This document shows, one piece after another, positions 11,368 to 24,039 of a DNA stretch of 64,000 nt. The translations under genes and the position numbers were made by a program. Each line of letters opens with the position of its first letter. Positions within the stretch are counted from its first letter, which is position 1. The notes below the pieces were generated by a model. That model searched no databases and was not told the DNA's origin. It saw nothing but the letters and a program-made list of their open reading frames with translations. Origin of the DNA: Lentinula raphanica (lineage: Eukaryota; Basidiomycota; Agaricomycetes; Agaricales; Omphalotaceae); the NCBI GenBank assembly GCA_027919835.1, contig JANVFP010000015.1, forward strand, positions 124,001 to 188,000, in the 5' to 3' direction.

Positions 11368-13806
11368 ATGCCCTCACACTCTGTTCTTTGTCTACTACTC
11401 GCCATCACTATACAAGAAGCGATAGGTTATCTACGATTCCTTCTTCTCTGATTGACCTAATCCCAACTTTCAAATTCTAGCTGATCCCACTGATTTTGTA
11501 CATCCTGATTACGTCCTTCAACATGTCCACGACGCCTCCACGAACTCTGCCAAAGCGAGCATCACGCTCAACGCTCAATCTGCAACCAAGAAAGGTCCTT
11601 ACAGTAAGTCCCAGCACCAGTCCTTGCCCTGAATTTTATTCAGCACGAATCGACTACCAGGCATAGTCAATCATAACGGCGTGACTGCTCCCAGTGGCGA
11701 CAAGCATGACTATCTGAGCTGGGCTCCATAGTATGTCTTTTCCCGTGTCTCCGTTTGTTATATCAACTCGCCTTTCAGCCATTGGCCGGATTGTAACTGG
11801 TGTAGCACAGGACGCACTCATCTCGTTCATTCAGGTGATGGCGGGAACGGAACTGATTCTAATGACCCAGCTCCGGATGAGGATCTTGGTCCGGGCGAGG
11901 ACAGCGGCGATGATGATGAATACGACGACGCTAGTTACATGCAGGCGCGCTCGTTACACGATGAACAACTCTTAGAACTTGCCTCTCGACACAGTCGTCT
12001 CATCCGGCTACGTAGAAGATCCCTCGATTCTCAAAATGAAAGTCCTTCTGGTTCTAGTGTCTTTCCAACATCGACGACAGGTGTACCTTCTGCTGCCGAA
12101 TCAGTCTTAGACCTTGTACCTCAAGTACCTCAAGCGCCGCTAGGTTCACTGCCATCACTGTCCACTTCTGATCTCATGACTGGCTCTTTACCAACTGCTA
12201 CCTCGCACTCTACTAGTCAACATTTTGCTGGATCGTCCACTGCTCCTCAAGCTGCTGTCAAAACTAATCAACCGTCCAAGAGTGCATGCACACCTTCTCC
12301 AACGAAATCATTAGCTCCTTCAGCAAGTAGGTCATTGTATGAATTGTGTTTTATGGTGAAGATTTGACTCGTTGAACCCGCTCAGCGTGGACAACATGTC
12401 CCTATGTAGCTCGCGACGGTATGTTTCTACATTGCTGCGGAGATTCATTGTACTCATCTAGCCTGATCAGGTCAAGTGAATCCTGATGTACGAACTCTCG
12501 CCGGGGCAGCTGCGATCGATAAAACTTCGGACGGGTTTTTGAGCAATGTCCTAGCATCCGTCTTCTCTGGAAATCATCAATATGTCAAGGCAGCCATCAA
12601 TATTCTCAATGCTTTCTTCCTGGACCCAGAGACGAAAATGAACCCGAACGTTAACTTTGGTCAAGTTGTACGTGGACCCGGAGATAGTATTGGTACTTTC
12701 ACAGGACCGCTGGACATGAGAGGCCTAGTCAAAGTGGTGAATGCAATCTTGATCTTGAAACGCTCAAACACTTCGGAATGGACTTCGGACTTTGATCAAA
12801 ATATGCAAAACTGGATGGCTCAGTATCTTCACTGGTTACAAAACAGTGCAATTGGCAAGGTTCGCATCGTTTGCATTTCATATTCTGCCGATTTGACTAA
12901 CTTCCACCGAATACAGAAAGCTAGCTCGAGGCCAAAGTATGATACGCACTAACACTCAAAGCGTGTACACTAATATTCTTCGCAGTAATCACGGCACCTT
13001 CTACTATCTAGCCGTATCAGCGCTGTCAATCGCCCTCAACAAGCCTCAGGATGCGATCAATGCATTGGACGAATTTTTCAAGAATGCATTTCAAGAACAA
13101 ATCGCGAAATCCGGAGAACAACCATTCGAAAGTATCCGTACGCGTCCACTGCATTATCGTTGTTTCAATTTGGTATGTCAGAAAACCCTACATCGTTGAA
13201 TATTCATGGAGTTCATCCTTAAACAGGAGGGCTTGATTGTATGTGACTTTTCTCCCGTCGCGCTTGTTACAGGCATCTCACCACTAGGCGTTAGGCATTG
13301 GCCAAGATTGGCGACTATCTTGGCAAGGACTACTGGGATACGAAGACCAAATACGGGTGAGTGTGCAGCCTTTGAGATGTTGATGTCAAACTGACTCGTT
13401 ATGTAGAGCAACAATCAAAACTGCAGTCGATTTCACCATGAAGGTCAAACCAGGGAATGAGAAGGTCGAAGAGCTCACTCCGCATGTCGCTGCAGTAGCT
13501 GCTGCTTATGGTTCATCTCCAGCTTACGATGACTTTCTAACCAAACAAAACGCCGAACGTCACCCTTTCTGGTTCTACGACCAACCTTCTGCACTGTCTC
13601 ATGCTCCGACGTCCAAAAGCAAGGCTTCCAAGAGATCGATGGTATCATGGAGACGAGACGACGACGACGGGATTACTGGTACTGTAAACCCAGAATGTCC
13701 TCTCATCTTTCAAAGCCATAAGCAGGTGGAGATTGATGATGGTATCTTCGTTACTTGTGCACAGATCCTGCCTTTCTACTCGATTTCGGACCCACCGGTA
13801 GATTAA
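11368..13806 (+). CDS. Secreted alginate-lyase-domain protein
   Basis: The protein starts with a signal peptide (MPSHSVLCLLLAITIQEA) and then resembles the alginate lyase fold (PF05426) found in many Agaricomycetes: DYLSWAPYHWPDCNWC, CPYVARDGQVNPDVRTL, NVNFGQVVRGPGDS, TFTGPLDMRGLVKVVNAILI and NHGTFYYLAVSALSIAL. At least eight small exons are needed. An acidic and Ser/Thr/Pro-rich insert of about 130 residues lies between NWC and CPYVARDG. The C-terminus carries another disordered Ser/Asp-rich stretch. Family members in mushrooms are generally uncharacterised, and polysaccharide lyase activity should not be assumed. I place the stop at 13806; the last exons (13040-13440) are the least certain. 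Confidence 0.82.
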
Positions 13807-13953
13807 TTAGCTCTGTATCTTATCTTATCAATTTGAAATTTGACCGGCCGGGATCCGGCCATGCTGTTTTCGCTTGTTTTGAGCGTTTCGCTCTTTCACT
13901 TGTGAAATCCATTTCTCTTCTTCTTGTAACATTTTCTTTCCATCTTATTCTCC

Positions 13954-15035
13954 ATGGCCGACGCAGCTTCCGGTTCAACAGATAAATCTGTTCAAGTCAA
14001 ACTTGTTCTACTAGGTTAGCAGGTTATTCTTTGATGTCATGAGTGGAGATGCACAATGGTGCTGCTGTATCAAGGCGGCGCAGTATCTCCCTTCGAGAGC
14101 GTAAAGGCATGATGTCTAACTCTTACTCATTATCCAGGAGAAGCTGCCGTAGGAAAGTCCTCAGTAGTGCTTCGTTTTGTGAGTTTACTAGCCCATGACG
14201 AATTCACAATCATCATTGACCGGTTATCTACTCAGGTTTCGGATGAATTTCAGCCAAACAAGGAGCCTACGATTGGTGCTGCATTCCTAACACAGAAATG
14301 TCGACTCGAAGACCGAGTGCTGCGTTATGAGATTTGGGATACCGCTGGCCAGGAGCGTTTTCATTCATTAGCGGTGCGTACACAACCACTCCATGCTCCA
14401 TGGTCTGTCTCTGACCTCATGATTTCTCTTCTAGCCTATGTATTACCGCAACGCCCAAGCCGCAGTTGTTGTTTATGATATCACAAAGGCAGCTAGTCTG
14501 GAGAAAGCCAAGTCATGGGTTAAAGAGCTTCAACGACAGGCGAATCCTAATATAGTCATCGCTCTCGCTGGCAACAAGCTCGACTTGGTCCAACCCTCAT
14601 CTGCCTCGTCGGGAAACGCTTCGTCTGAATCTGAAGACGAGGCTGATGATGCCACTGCTACGCCTGGAGAAGCTCCTTCGCCTGGGGGTGAATCAGATAG
14701 TTTGAGGCAGGTGCCCAGGGAGGAGGCGCAGGCATACGCAACTGAGGCTGGTCTGCTCTTCTTTGAAACAAGTGCTAAGACTGGAGAGGGAATTGTTGAG
14801 ATATTTACGGAGATCGGTGAGTTTCACAAACGACTTCTCGTACTTGCCAAATAAGTTTTCTCAATGATTGTATCTTTTTGTAGCCAAGAAGATTCCCATC
14901 GAACACATCTTAGCAGCTACACGGGGTGGTGTTGGTCGTCCAGGTGCTGCTGGTGGACGACCAGGAAATGCACAAGATGCTGCCGTGAACTTAGAAGAGA
15001 ATGCGAACAAGCCCAAGGATGCGTGCAATTGTTAG
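13954..15035 (+). CDS. ypt5: Rab5-type small GTPase (Ypt5/Vps21)
   Basis: A spliced Rab GTPase of early endosomes. Ordered motifs are G1 [10 protein letters not shown], switch I with PTIGAAF, G3 [14 protein letters not shown]4 GNKLDL and G5 ETSAKTGEG. It ends in KDACNC, a CXC prenylation signal for two geranylgeranyl groups. The sequence [16 protein letters not shown] strand and the RF motif [18 protein letters not shown] place it with Rab5. Unusual is a roughly 35-residue acidic, Ser/Pro-rich insert right after G4 (about [18 protein letters not shown] onward), where most Rabs have a short loop. Introns lie after VLLG, LRF, HSLA and FTEI, all GT-AG. The start [12 protein letters not shown] at 13954 fits the first exon. 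Confidence 0.93.
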
Positions 15036-15398
15036 AAAGTTGCTTGTCTTCTTACTCCTTTTCACGATACATGTCTATTACCGTATGGATTTTCTCAGTT
15101 AAGTGTTATTTCACGACCTCATCCCTTACCGAATTTCTTGCTTTCCTGTTTTTCTTGTTCGAGTACCAAAGACCACTCTATGCGGACCTATCAATGTCCT
15201 ACTGAAAGACAGACATGAAATTTGGTTTATCATACACTACAACACGTACAAAAATGAGTGCATCCTCAAGAAAAGTACAAAAGGGTCTGTTACCAGTTTC
15301 TCAGATCTCGACTGTCGTATGCGATCCCCCCTACATACAGAGTATCTAGTCGACATATGGAGGAGGCGTATTGACATGCTCAGCGTGATTATCCGGAA
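15036..15398. other. Convergent intergenic region
   Basis: This is the space between the convergent ends of the Rab5 and arrestin genes, presumably two overlapping 3' UTRs. No other feature is recognised. Confidence 0.5.
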
Positions 15399-17308
15399 CT
15401 AGATAAGGAGGTGGTGCATGACTATGGGGAGCTGGTTTTCCGATGAAGGCACCGGAGGTGGAGTATGTAGCCTCGAACTTGGAGGTGACCCCTGATGAGG
15501 AGGGTCTGGCGATCTAAAATCAGAGTCAATAGATGGAGGAGGATCCGAAGGGTCATCTAGCGCAGGTGGAGGAGGGGGAAGCTCGGAATTCCGATTCTCA
15601 TGCTGTACTTGAGCCGTGAGCACCAATCCCAAAGCCTCAATCGTTCGTTCCGGCTCGGCCATATCGGCCAGTTGAGTCACATCTGTATCTCTGCTCGCCA
15701 TCTCCAACGTAGGCGGTGGAGTCGTAGATCGTTGCATATCCTCTGCGTGACCGTCAAACACATCTGATACCGTGAACCCGAACAAAGATCCCTCGCCGTC
15801 GACGAGATGCATTGATTGTGGAAGGCTGCTGAAAGTTTGATCTGATTCAGAGGGTATGATGATTTCTCGTTCGGATTCTAGAAATGTGGGGAGGCGGGCA
15901 GAAGTAGAGAATGGTGGCGGTGGTGCATCTCGGTCCTCGAAAGGTGGAGGTGCTCCATGGGGAAGACCACTAGGTCCTGCTTCACCTTCTGAATAATGCG
16001 GTGCGATATCGTCTTCGTAACGGTTGGTTTGAACAGGAGGACGGTCGTGCTTCTTCTGATACGCCTCATCAGTAGAGGTGCCTACCTGCGGCAGAGACGC
16101 CGAGGGAGGAAGAAGGGTGATAGGTATAGTGATGGTCGAGATACGTTCCGTTCTAGTGCCAACATGAACAAAAGAAACATGAACCTCGATTTGAAACGTA
16201 ACGGAATGGAGAAGAGTATGTTGCGTGATGGAGGCGTACTCGGTATCTCCATCAAGATTCTCATATTCTCGGTTGGGTAGATTGGATATGTTGTTGGTTG
16301 GAGATGAGAAGGGAGAAGTCTGATGCATAACGAAGCGTAACCGAACCGGGAGGGAAGAATGGAAACGACATGATGCTCCAGATCGTGCCAGAGTGGACCG
16401 AAAGCTGGTATCTTTCGCTAGTGGCGAGATGGGTGACTTGGAGCCTTGCGATGATTTCTCAGGAGACAGCATCGCTGTAGCACTGGTCGAGGAACCTTCT
16501 ACAGCTTCATTGCTGGGAGGGTCCTGCATGGGCTTATCATTCTCGTCGTCATGTTTGACCTTGATCACCTGAACGAGTTCCGTCTTGACATTGCGCAGCC
16601 TCAAACCTTGATCCACGACAGTTTCTCGTGGAGGAGGAGGAATGGTGATATAGACCGGAATTGGTTCGCCAATCTGGAAGCTAGTTCGAGGAACCTGGGC
16701 ACTAACTCGTGCAGGATGGTCTAGAGAATGGGTCTCTGGTGCCGTCGGGATGGAATGCAAGTGAGATGTGAATCGTTTGGTGTGGACGTTCAAGCTCTTG
16801 GAAAGCACCGGAAGAGCAGAATCTACTGGATGAAGAGTTGCTGTGAGGATATGAGATAGAGATGAACAGGGTGTGATGATGGATTGTGGAGCATCTGGCA
16901 TGAGAGGTATGGCGAACAACAGAGACGAAGGCACTGTGGTCACTGTAGGATTCGTTGAACGAGTCCACAGAACAATCTCGGATACGCCGAGCTCAATTTC
17001 CCCCTCGTATGCTCTTTCGACAGTCCTCAAGCTCACAGTGCTGTATTTGACCAGATCAATAGGAGTCAGGCAATCGACGATTAGATTACTTGCACTTTGT
17101 CCCAAGCCTCTGAAGCAGCACCTTTAATCTGCAGTTCACCTTCGATTGCCGCCCTTTCATCTTCTGCTCCTAAGTAGCCCTTCTGGAAATTGACCGTGTC
17201 CACTGTGGGGACAATGAGTAACTGAGGTTGGGATTGTCCATGCAAAGGTTCAGTTGTGTCTGACGGTGCAGAGAGATCGTAAGTTGGTGGTGGAAGGTGT
17301 TCAGACAT
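15399..17308 (-). CDS. Arrestin-like protein, 618 aa
   Basis: Two exons, 17308-17094 and 17040-15399, give 618 residues. The N-terminal half has the arrestin fold pattern: FQKGYLGAEDERAAIEGELQ, then WDKVTVSLRTVERAYEGEIE, and a second sheet with RVSAQVPRTSFQIGEPIPV. The C-terminal half is Pro/Ser-rich. Fungal arrestin-like proteins usually link membrane cargo to ubiquitin ligases. The intron (17041-17093) has no GT donor in a workable phase; a GC donor (GCAAGT) with acceptor TACAG gives exactly the conserved KVTVSLRTVE junction. A GT-only model drops the conserved SLRTVERAYE strand. It lies 163 bp downstream of the Swi1 gene on the same strand. Confidence 0.85.
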
Positions 17309-17471
17309 TTGCTATAAAGTAGAGGGCGTTGTGGAAAGACATCGAAAACAAGTTGTACATAAATCCTTTTTCACGCGCACAGCTATAGATGAAAATCAAA
17401 TTTACACGTAATACAGCGGATTTCGACAAAGACCATAAGTAAAATCATAGAATTTAGAACATAGCCATTGC

Positions 17472-20277
17472 TCAATACTCAACCCGGATGAGACTCTCCA
17501 ACTCAGAAAACATCACTTCATCATGTTGAACCTCTCTGCAAAGCAGGATATCCCATCCTATGTCCGTATACCCCCCTAACAACCCTGTGCCTCGCTCAAT
17601 ATCATTCTCGCCCACTTCCCCATAGCCCATCCCAAACGAGAGAGTTGATACAACTCCCTTTGTGTTGTCAAACGAATCTTCACCATCATCAATGATTTTC
17701 AACGTTTCGATGATCCTCCGTACGATGGTAGTGAAGTACTGCCTTGAGTCAGCGTTGTTTTGCACGAGGAGCTTTTGGATGATCCGTATCATCACGGTTT
17801 TATACCCTAAACTGCGATCGGCTTTCGCTTTAGCTTTTAGCTCGGGTGGGAAGATGAACCCGAGGGTGTATAAGGAGAAAACGACCTTTTCGATGTAACT
17901 CAGCCAGGACTCCCTCAGAACCAATTGGAAGTCAAGATCCTGTACTGGTAACCGATGAACGAGGGAGGCGAAAAGGTTCCACAGGGAAGGGCGAGAAACT
18001 GCCTTTGAAAAAAGCAGACGGTTTCCATCCATGTGAGCCAAACGAGTGAACGTTTCCAGCGCGACATCAGCTAAAGATGGAGGTTTCAGGTTACCTCCAA
18101 GTGGGACACCTGCGAGCTGGACACAAGCCACTGGCGAAACTGCTTCGGTTGGATCCACGAGATAAGACGCTATCAAGTGAAAGATCCGGCGAACGGTAGT
18201 TAGAGAAGTATTGCTCTCGGAGAGACGGAATCCAGAAGCTAATAAGCTCAGGGTGTAGAGAACATCTTTTCGGACTGCAAGGCAGTCTGTGAGGGATAGG
18301 ACTGGCGAAGTAGGGACGTAAGTCGAGTCCTTCTGAGAAACACCACAGATGCGTAATAGCACGTCGAACATACGATATCGACTGGCGAGGAACGGAACAT
18401 TATCTCCGAAGACTGAAAGGTTACGGATAATGTTCGTGACAGTGAGGATAAGGTTTGCCGGTCGTTGCCGCGGTCCAACGTCAGGGTGCTTCGCTCCTTG
18501 CCGTCGTTCTAACACAGCAAAAGGCTGGGTCTCTACCTCGTATACAATGTCCACAAGCTCGCGGTTGGTCACAATGTGGGGATCGTCCTGTAGGTTGATG
18601 GGTTCGGGAGAGTCCGCGACATTGTCAAAAGCCAAATCTTCCACTAGATCCAGAACCTCCTCTAATAAATCCGGGCAGTTGTTAATGGGGAAGCCAGAGG
18701 TTGGCGTCTGTCCCTTCATAGTCGAAAGCAGGGTGAACGTCGTCAGAGCATAGGAAAGCTCGGTGGATAGCTTTGAACGGATAGACAAAGTCAAAGCTTC
18801 AATGTCGATGGTACCCCAATCGTTCACATCTCGGAGAGGTCGTCGATTGGCATTGTGTAACTCGGCCTCTATCTGCTTGAGGTCGCGTCCGCCATAGGTT
18901 TCGATGTCGCGGACGAGTGGCTTGTACTCGATCCTTCGACGAAAGAGCTCCTGACGTGTTCGTGGTTGAGCAGTCATAGTGCCAGATGCAGGCGCTATAG
19001 TAGGACCAGGGTTGGCATTCGTGGGACCAACGAACGCCTGATCGGGTGCAGACCCTGCCGGCTGTAACGGATAGTCGTAAGAATTTATTCAGATAAACAG
19101 GGTTTAGCGGGCCAAAGAGAAGCTTACGAGAACGCTATCAACGGTTTCTAAAAGGTATTTTAGTAACAAACTTCGATGAACAAGCTTGGTTATAAAGGAG
19201 ACGAACCAGTTTTCTGCCGTGACCGTTTTGTTTCTTCTTCTTGCTCCAACTTCCGCTTCAAACCTTGGAGATCCTGGTCCAAAGTGGGTACGTCGAGAAT
19301 GGCGGAACCTCCTTCAAGCGATGGCATGTTCGAGTTGATCTGCATGGATGATGGAGGGGCAGAGGAAGAAGAAGGCGGCTGGGAGGAAGAAGGAGGGCCC
19401 ATGCTAGGACCCCGTTGTTGAGGCAATGTGTTTGTGGGTGAAGATAAAGGCTGATTATTGAGAGAAGGAGCTGATGAGGCTGCAGCCTGCCTCATGGCAT
19501 GAGCCTTCTTTTGTTGTTCCATGACGTTCTGCCGATACATGTTTTCGAAGGGAAGAAGGATCCTGGAATATATCTGGACAAGTGAGGCGAGAGCTGTGTC
19601 TGGGATCTCTAGAGCCTGAAGGACGGATGGCCAGCCGTTGTTGCTGGCAATCTGTGAAGGGTTAGCGCTAGGATAAGAAGATCAGGCGGGTTGGATTACA
19701 CACATTGTTCATGCCTCCGCGTTGCCATATCAGGTTCCAGAGATAGAAGATGTTGATATCCTTCCCAGCGAGCCTAAAGGAACCGTGCTCAGCGCCAGGT
19801 TCGATGTCCTTAAAAGGGGAATTGATTGGGTCATAGGCAGGAGTCGGAACACCGGTGAGAGCAGGAGGTAGAGGCTGATTTCTTTTTGCAAAGACGGTAG
19901 CGAGAGAAAGTATAAAACTATTAGCTTTTTCTTTAAATGCAATCGAAGGCTGGCCAGAACGTGTAGTTGAAGGGATTTGTGACATTGAACGTTCGAGCGA
20001 AGGCTGATTTTGGTAATTATTAGTATGAGCAGGTGGTATTCCTCCGAGAAATGATCCCGAATTTCCGCCGCCGTTCAACGGTCTCATGTTTCCCTGTGCA
20101 ATTCTAGCCTGGCCGACGGCTGTCAGCGCTGCCATCTGCTTCGCTTGCGCGGCATCAAGCAGCGCAGCGTCAAAGGGAAAACTCGAGTTGCTCGATGATG
20201 AAAGCCCATTTTGAGGACTGCATGGGTTTTTTCTCTCAACTTTCAATTGCAAGATAAGAAGTGAAAACTTACAGCAT
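17472..20277 (-). CDS. SWI1: SWI/SNF chromatin-remodelling subunit Swi1 (ARID protein)
   Basis: The N-terminal part holds an ARID DNA-binding domain: FKEKANSFILSLATVFAKRN, PLPPALTGVP, GKDINIFYLWNLIWQRGGMN and NNGWPSVLQALEIPD. Next come Gln/Ser/Pro-rich linkers, then a long conserved helical C-terminus (RRRIEYKPLVRDIETYGGRD through SELESLIRVEY) typical of Swi1/BAF250. The start is tentative: a micro-exon of five coding bases (ATGCT, 20277-20273) joined by a GT-AG intron (20272-20218) gives MLPQNGLSSSSNSS. An alternative is an in-frame Met at 20252 without that intron. The gene is head-to-head with the DUF1764 gene, 167 bp apart. Confidence 0.88.
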
Positions 20278-20444
20278 AAGACCCAGCTTCCAAATCCCTT
20301 ATAAGATCCTAATCTGTGCTGCAGTAGAATAACAGGTTGAGCGCCGTAAAGAACTTGCTCGTGTCACATTTTGATTTTGTTCGTATTCCTCTTCCGGTAC
20401 TTTTACTTCCAAGCCTCGCTCTCACCACAAAAGCTCCCTATCTC
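20278..20444. promoter_or_regulatory. 167-bp bidirectional promoter
   Basis: This lies between the divergent Swi1 and DUF1764 starts. No TATA box is seen; the plus-strand side is pyrimidine-rich. Confidence 0.5.
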
Positions 20445-21072
20445 ATGCCAAAATCCGAAATCGACGACATTTTCGCCTCCAAAGGCAAATCTCATCCTGT
20501 TCCAGGCAGTTCGAAACCTATCTCCTCTCCAATAAAAAAGGTCATCTCGAAAAAGGACAAGAAACGAAAACGAAAGGCATCAGATAGTACCAAGGACCAT
20601 GGTGATACGACTACAGCAGAGAAATCTAAAAAGGTTCCAGAAACCATCATCGATCCTTCCGCCAGCATGCCAAGTGCAAAGCGCGTGAAGATATCAAAAT
20701 CCAGCGAGAAAGCTGGCAATGGAAGTGATACAAAGTCAGGAAAGTCAGGGAAAGCGAGAAAGGAGGAAGAAAAGTTCAAGGATTCTCGAGGATCTGGTCC
20801 TCGTATGTTAAATTAGTTTTGCTCGTGTTCTCAACGTTGATGCAACGTGTTCCGCAGGTCGAAAGACGGAAGAGGGATGGTCAATATACAAGGCAGATGA
20901 GCTTGGCATAAGAGACGACGACGAAGGCGGAGGTGAGTCTTCGTAATGTATTGCCCTACACTCAATCTCACTCTCTTTCTAGATACGCCGCTTTGTCCTT
21001 TTGACTGCGACTGCTGTGAGCTTGATCCCTCGTCAATGCTTACATTTCCTGACCCATCTTCAAGGCTTCTGA
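20445..21072 (+). CDS. DUF1764 family protein
   Basis: A small basic, probably nuclear protein. It starts MPKSEIDDIFASKGK, continues with a Lys-rich tract (KKDKKRKRKAS) and has the conserved end EKFKDSRGSGP, RKTEEGWSIYKADELGI, DTPLCPFDCDCCF. The strictly conserved CDCCF end appears only if a GT-AG intron (21004 region to 21064) is removed, leaving a last exon with eight coding bases (21065-21072, GC TTC TGA). Reading straight through would replace the last Phe by about 30 unrelated residues. The function of DUF1764 proteins is unknown. The 3' end lies 55 bp from the convergent cyclin H gene. Confidence 0.88.
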
Positions 21073-21127
21073 GTATCATTCGAAAGCTTTGGCAATCTCT
21101 CCATATCGACACGTCGCTGTAGGATCC

Positions 21128-22403
21128 CTAATCATCGTCATCATCGTCGTCGTCGTAATCTACCAACCCAGGTTTGACTGGTTCGGCCAGTGGGTCTCCG
21201 AACGGATCAACTTCTCCAGCACTATTCATCTTCTGACCTTCCACTTTCTTATTCCTCTTCTCCTCAGCCTTCTTCTCAGCCTCCGCCTTTCGCGCCAGAT
21301 ACGCCTTGGTCCCAACCACTTTCTCCGGATTCTTGCACGTTCGTAGTCTCAGGTCGACCTCCCTTACTGCTTCGACATTCGGTACTTTGCCTGTTTCGGT
21401 GATGATGCTTTTAATAGCTTCGATTGAAGTTGCTAGTGCGGCTGCTGATGGTCGAGGTGGGATATCAGTCTGGTTTTCGGGTATTGGCATGTTTGTTTTG
21501 GATTCGAGCCATTTCTGTGCGAGTTCTGGTGCGGCGAGATGCATACAGGCGAGGGCGATTTGGGAGGGTGTGTAAATGAATTCAGCGTCTGTTAATCTTG
21601 CAGCACGGACATAAGCGAGGGCGGAGTCGTAGATTGAATTCTGGTTTTGAGCAATATCAGGGGGTGTATCAGGGAGACTCTAATGAACCTGAATGAGACC
21701 AAGTACCCAAAGTAGTTCAAAAGATATACCTGGATATCAAGCCAGATGCCCCAGAGCGAACGATGTGCGTGCCATACTGCGAATTCGAAGGCGAGACTTT
21801 GAGCGACCAGGAATTCTAGATCTAGGACATCTGAGGCAACTGTGTTGGGTATATGCGATGCATAGGCCTCTAACGATATTGGATTGTTTGTCGTCTTGGT
21901 AGCAAGGAATAAAGCAGTCAACCTATGAAATCGAGTGAGTTCAAAGGCAGCTACTCGGCGTTTTGAACAACGCACATGACATTCTTCGGATGCCAATCCA
22001 TGACCGTGTTTTTCAGGTAGAATCGTTTCAGATAACTTGCGGCAGTAGCTTCAACCTCTTCGGGAAAACGGAAATGGCCACAGAGTTGACTGATTTTGTG
22101 AACATAGAACGTGACGAGCAGATGCTCCTCGTGAGCATTGACGAAGGAGACATTTGACGATGATCCTGGCTATGCTTGTTAGGTATGCGATGTCACGATA
22201 TGTAATGAAGACACAGTACACACCTCGTATGCTTCAAAAGTCTTCCGAATCACACCAACAGCTGCTTCATTCATGGTCGTCCGCATCTGATTCAAGCGTT
22301 CAGGTGAATATCTCCAGTTTTTAAATTGGGTGCTGGCTTCATAAAGAGGTCGCTTCGTCGTTGACGACGAAGGCGGAGGCGGCGGTGCATCGACTGAAGG
22401 CAT
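21128..22403 (-). CDS. ccl1: Cyclin H (TFIIH/CAK cyclin, Ccl1/Mcs2)
   Basis: This is the cyclin partner of Cdk7/Kin28 in the CDK-activating kinase of TFIIH, which phosphorylates the RNA polymerase II tail. Diagnostic parts are the N-terminal STQFKNWRYSPERL, the first cyclin box with HLLVTFYVHKISQLCGHFRF and YLKRFYLKNTVMDWHPKNVM, and the second box LEFLVAQSLAFEFAVWHAHR followed by FIYTPSQIALACMHLA. After the boxes comes a Lys/Glu-rich helix and an unbroken run of Asp at the very end. Several GT-AG introns are required, for example after FEAYE and at KNVM. It starts 280 bp from the divergent GPI-protein gene. Confidence 0.92.
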
Positions 22404-22683
22404 GGTGGTTTCGCGTTAACAGCTGCGAACAAATCGATCAACGGCTTACAACGGACCGGAGGCGCTCATAGTCTTGCCTTTTTGGGAAAGCCTCCGCTCC
22501 GGTATTATCCCGAGAACATAGTTACTGTGATTGTTCCTTGCTTTCCAAACTGTCGGGTTTCAACAAAAAATGTTGCTACACATCGCGTCCCGCTCTTCTC
22601 TGCTTTCGTTCGTTCGTTCGTTCTCTTCTCTGCTCTTTTCTTCTTCAAGCTTCTGCTGTGCCCGCCACGACGCACTTTAGAAG
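22404..22683. promoter_or_regulatory. 280-bp bidirectional promoter
   Basis: This lies between the divergent cyclin H and wall-protein starts. It has a GTTC repeat (cgttcgttcgttcgttctctt, 22606 onward) and a pyrimidine-rich tract next to the plus-strand gene. Confidence 0.5.
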
Positions 22684-23882
22684 ATGCTATTGGTGCAGGC
22701 CCACCACCAGTATCTGCTTCTATCATTGATCTTTTTACTTGGCCTCGTCGCGCGCACCACAGGTCAAACCTACATAAACGGGCAAACCTTCACAGACGGT
22801 CTCGCAATCATTGATGCACCCAGTCCGGGCAGGTAAGTTGAACAGCTTCCTGTCATTCAGACTAATGAGACTGATTATCGTGCCCGTAGTCCTGGTCATG
22901 CTGGGAGTACACTCCCCATCGCTATAGATGTAAACCCAATTTGACCCGCAGCATGAATTCTCATCGATCTGCTAACAAATCTCCTTGTTCAGATTTCGGG
23001 TGATGGCCGCCTCAATTCCGATGCTTCAAATCCCAACTCGACAGCCTCTACGCACTTCAGTCTTTTGGAGATCTACTTAGTATCTTCCGAGACGAGTCTC
23101 AACATCACGGTCTCCAATGGCACTGGACTCTTGACGCAGGAACCTGGTAGTACAGTCAAGCATCTCAACTGGGACGTTCCCACTTGCGTCACCGCCGGAA
23201 GTTACAACGTACGTTCCCAACCATACACCAACCTTAATCAAAACTCTCATCATCTCATTATCTCCGTCTTCAATGTAGTTGACCTTCTATGAGACTTCGA
23301 GCATCAACGGCCAACCCCAATTCATCATCACACCTATCTCTGTTCCAATTCAGAATACCAACATCCCTACCACTCCCTGCTCGCAAACCGCGAATGTGAC
23401 GGTCAACACCCTCCAAACGCAACCGCAACCACAGAACCCATTGGCTCAACCAATTTTCCCGGGAGGAACCCTTTCTAGCTCTGAATCAGGCTCAGGCTTC
23501 GTCACGATCACCTTGACTGGTCCTCTCCCGTATCCAATGCCCACCACAGTCACCGTTACCCCCTCAGCGACTCCCACAACCGTGATCGTGATATCTATGA
23601 CTACGGAGACGGTTACCACCACTGGGCCTTCTGGGTTTATAACTAGAACGTGGGTTCGGTTTTTCTGGGTTTTGTATAGATGAAACCAGCTGACTGATAT
23701 TCGTTTGGAATTCTACTACTCGTAGCTTGACAGAGACTGCTTGGTCTTCAGCTGTCGCTGTCACTGCAGATGCTAACGATTCTGGATTTTTGCCTGTAAA
23801 TTCTGGCTTTGCTTTGAATATGGGAGCTGGGTCGATTGTATTACCAGTTGTTATCACACTATGGACCTTTCTAGCAGTATGA
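22684..23882 (+). CDS. Secreted Ser/Thr-rich GPI-anchored wall protein
   Basis: An N-terminal hydrophobic signal segment (LLLSLIFLLGLVARTTG) is followed by QTYINGQTFTDGLAIIDAPS. A beta-rich domain of about 130 residues (SLLEIYLVSSETSLNITVSN, WDVPTCVTAGSYNLTFYETS) follows, then a Thr/Ser/Pro-rich stalk with repeated TVTVTP-like runs. The C-terminus (NMGAGSIVLPVVITLWTFLA) is a hydrophobic tail preceded by small residues, as expected for a GPI signal. The folded domain looks like the Kre9/Knh1-like N-terminal domain of basidiomycete wall proteins, but this is inference. Five exons are needed; introns follow PSPG, PIAID, AGSYN and FITR. Confidence 0.8.
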
Positions 23883-24039
23883 GATTATGAATATTTGTTT
23901 ATTGCTTTTCTTTGATACCCCAGTATACTGCTGAACGTAATCCAAAATTCGACCTCAATGTAAACATCCGTGAATCTACGCCAGGCCTATTTGGGTTTGA
24001 TACATACTACTCGCTGTCTTGTTCTCGAGCGCTCAGCGC

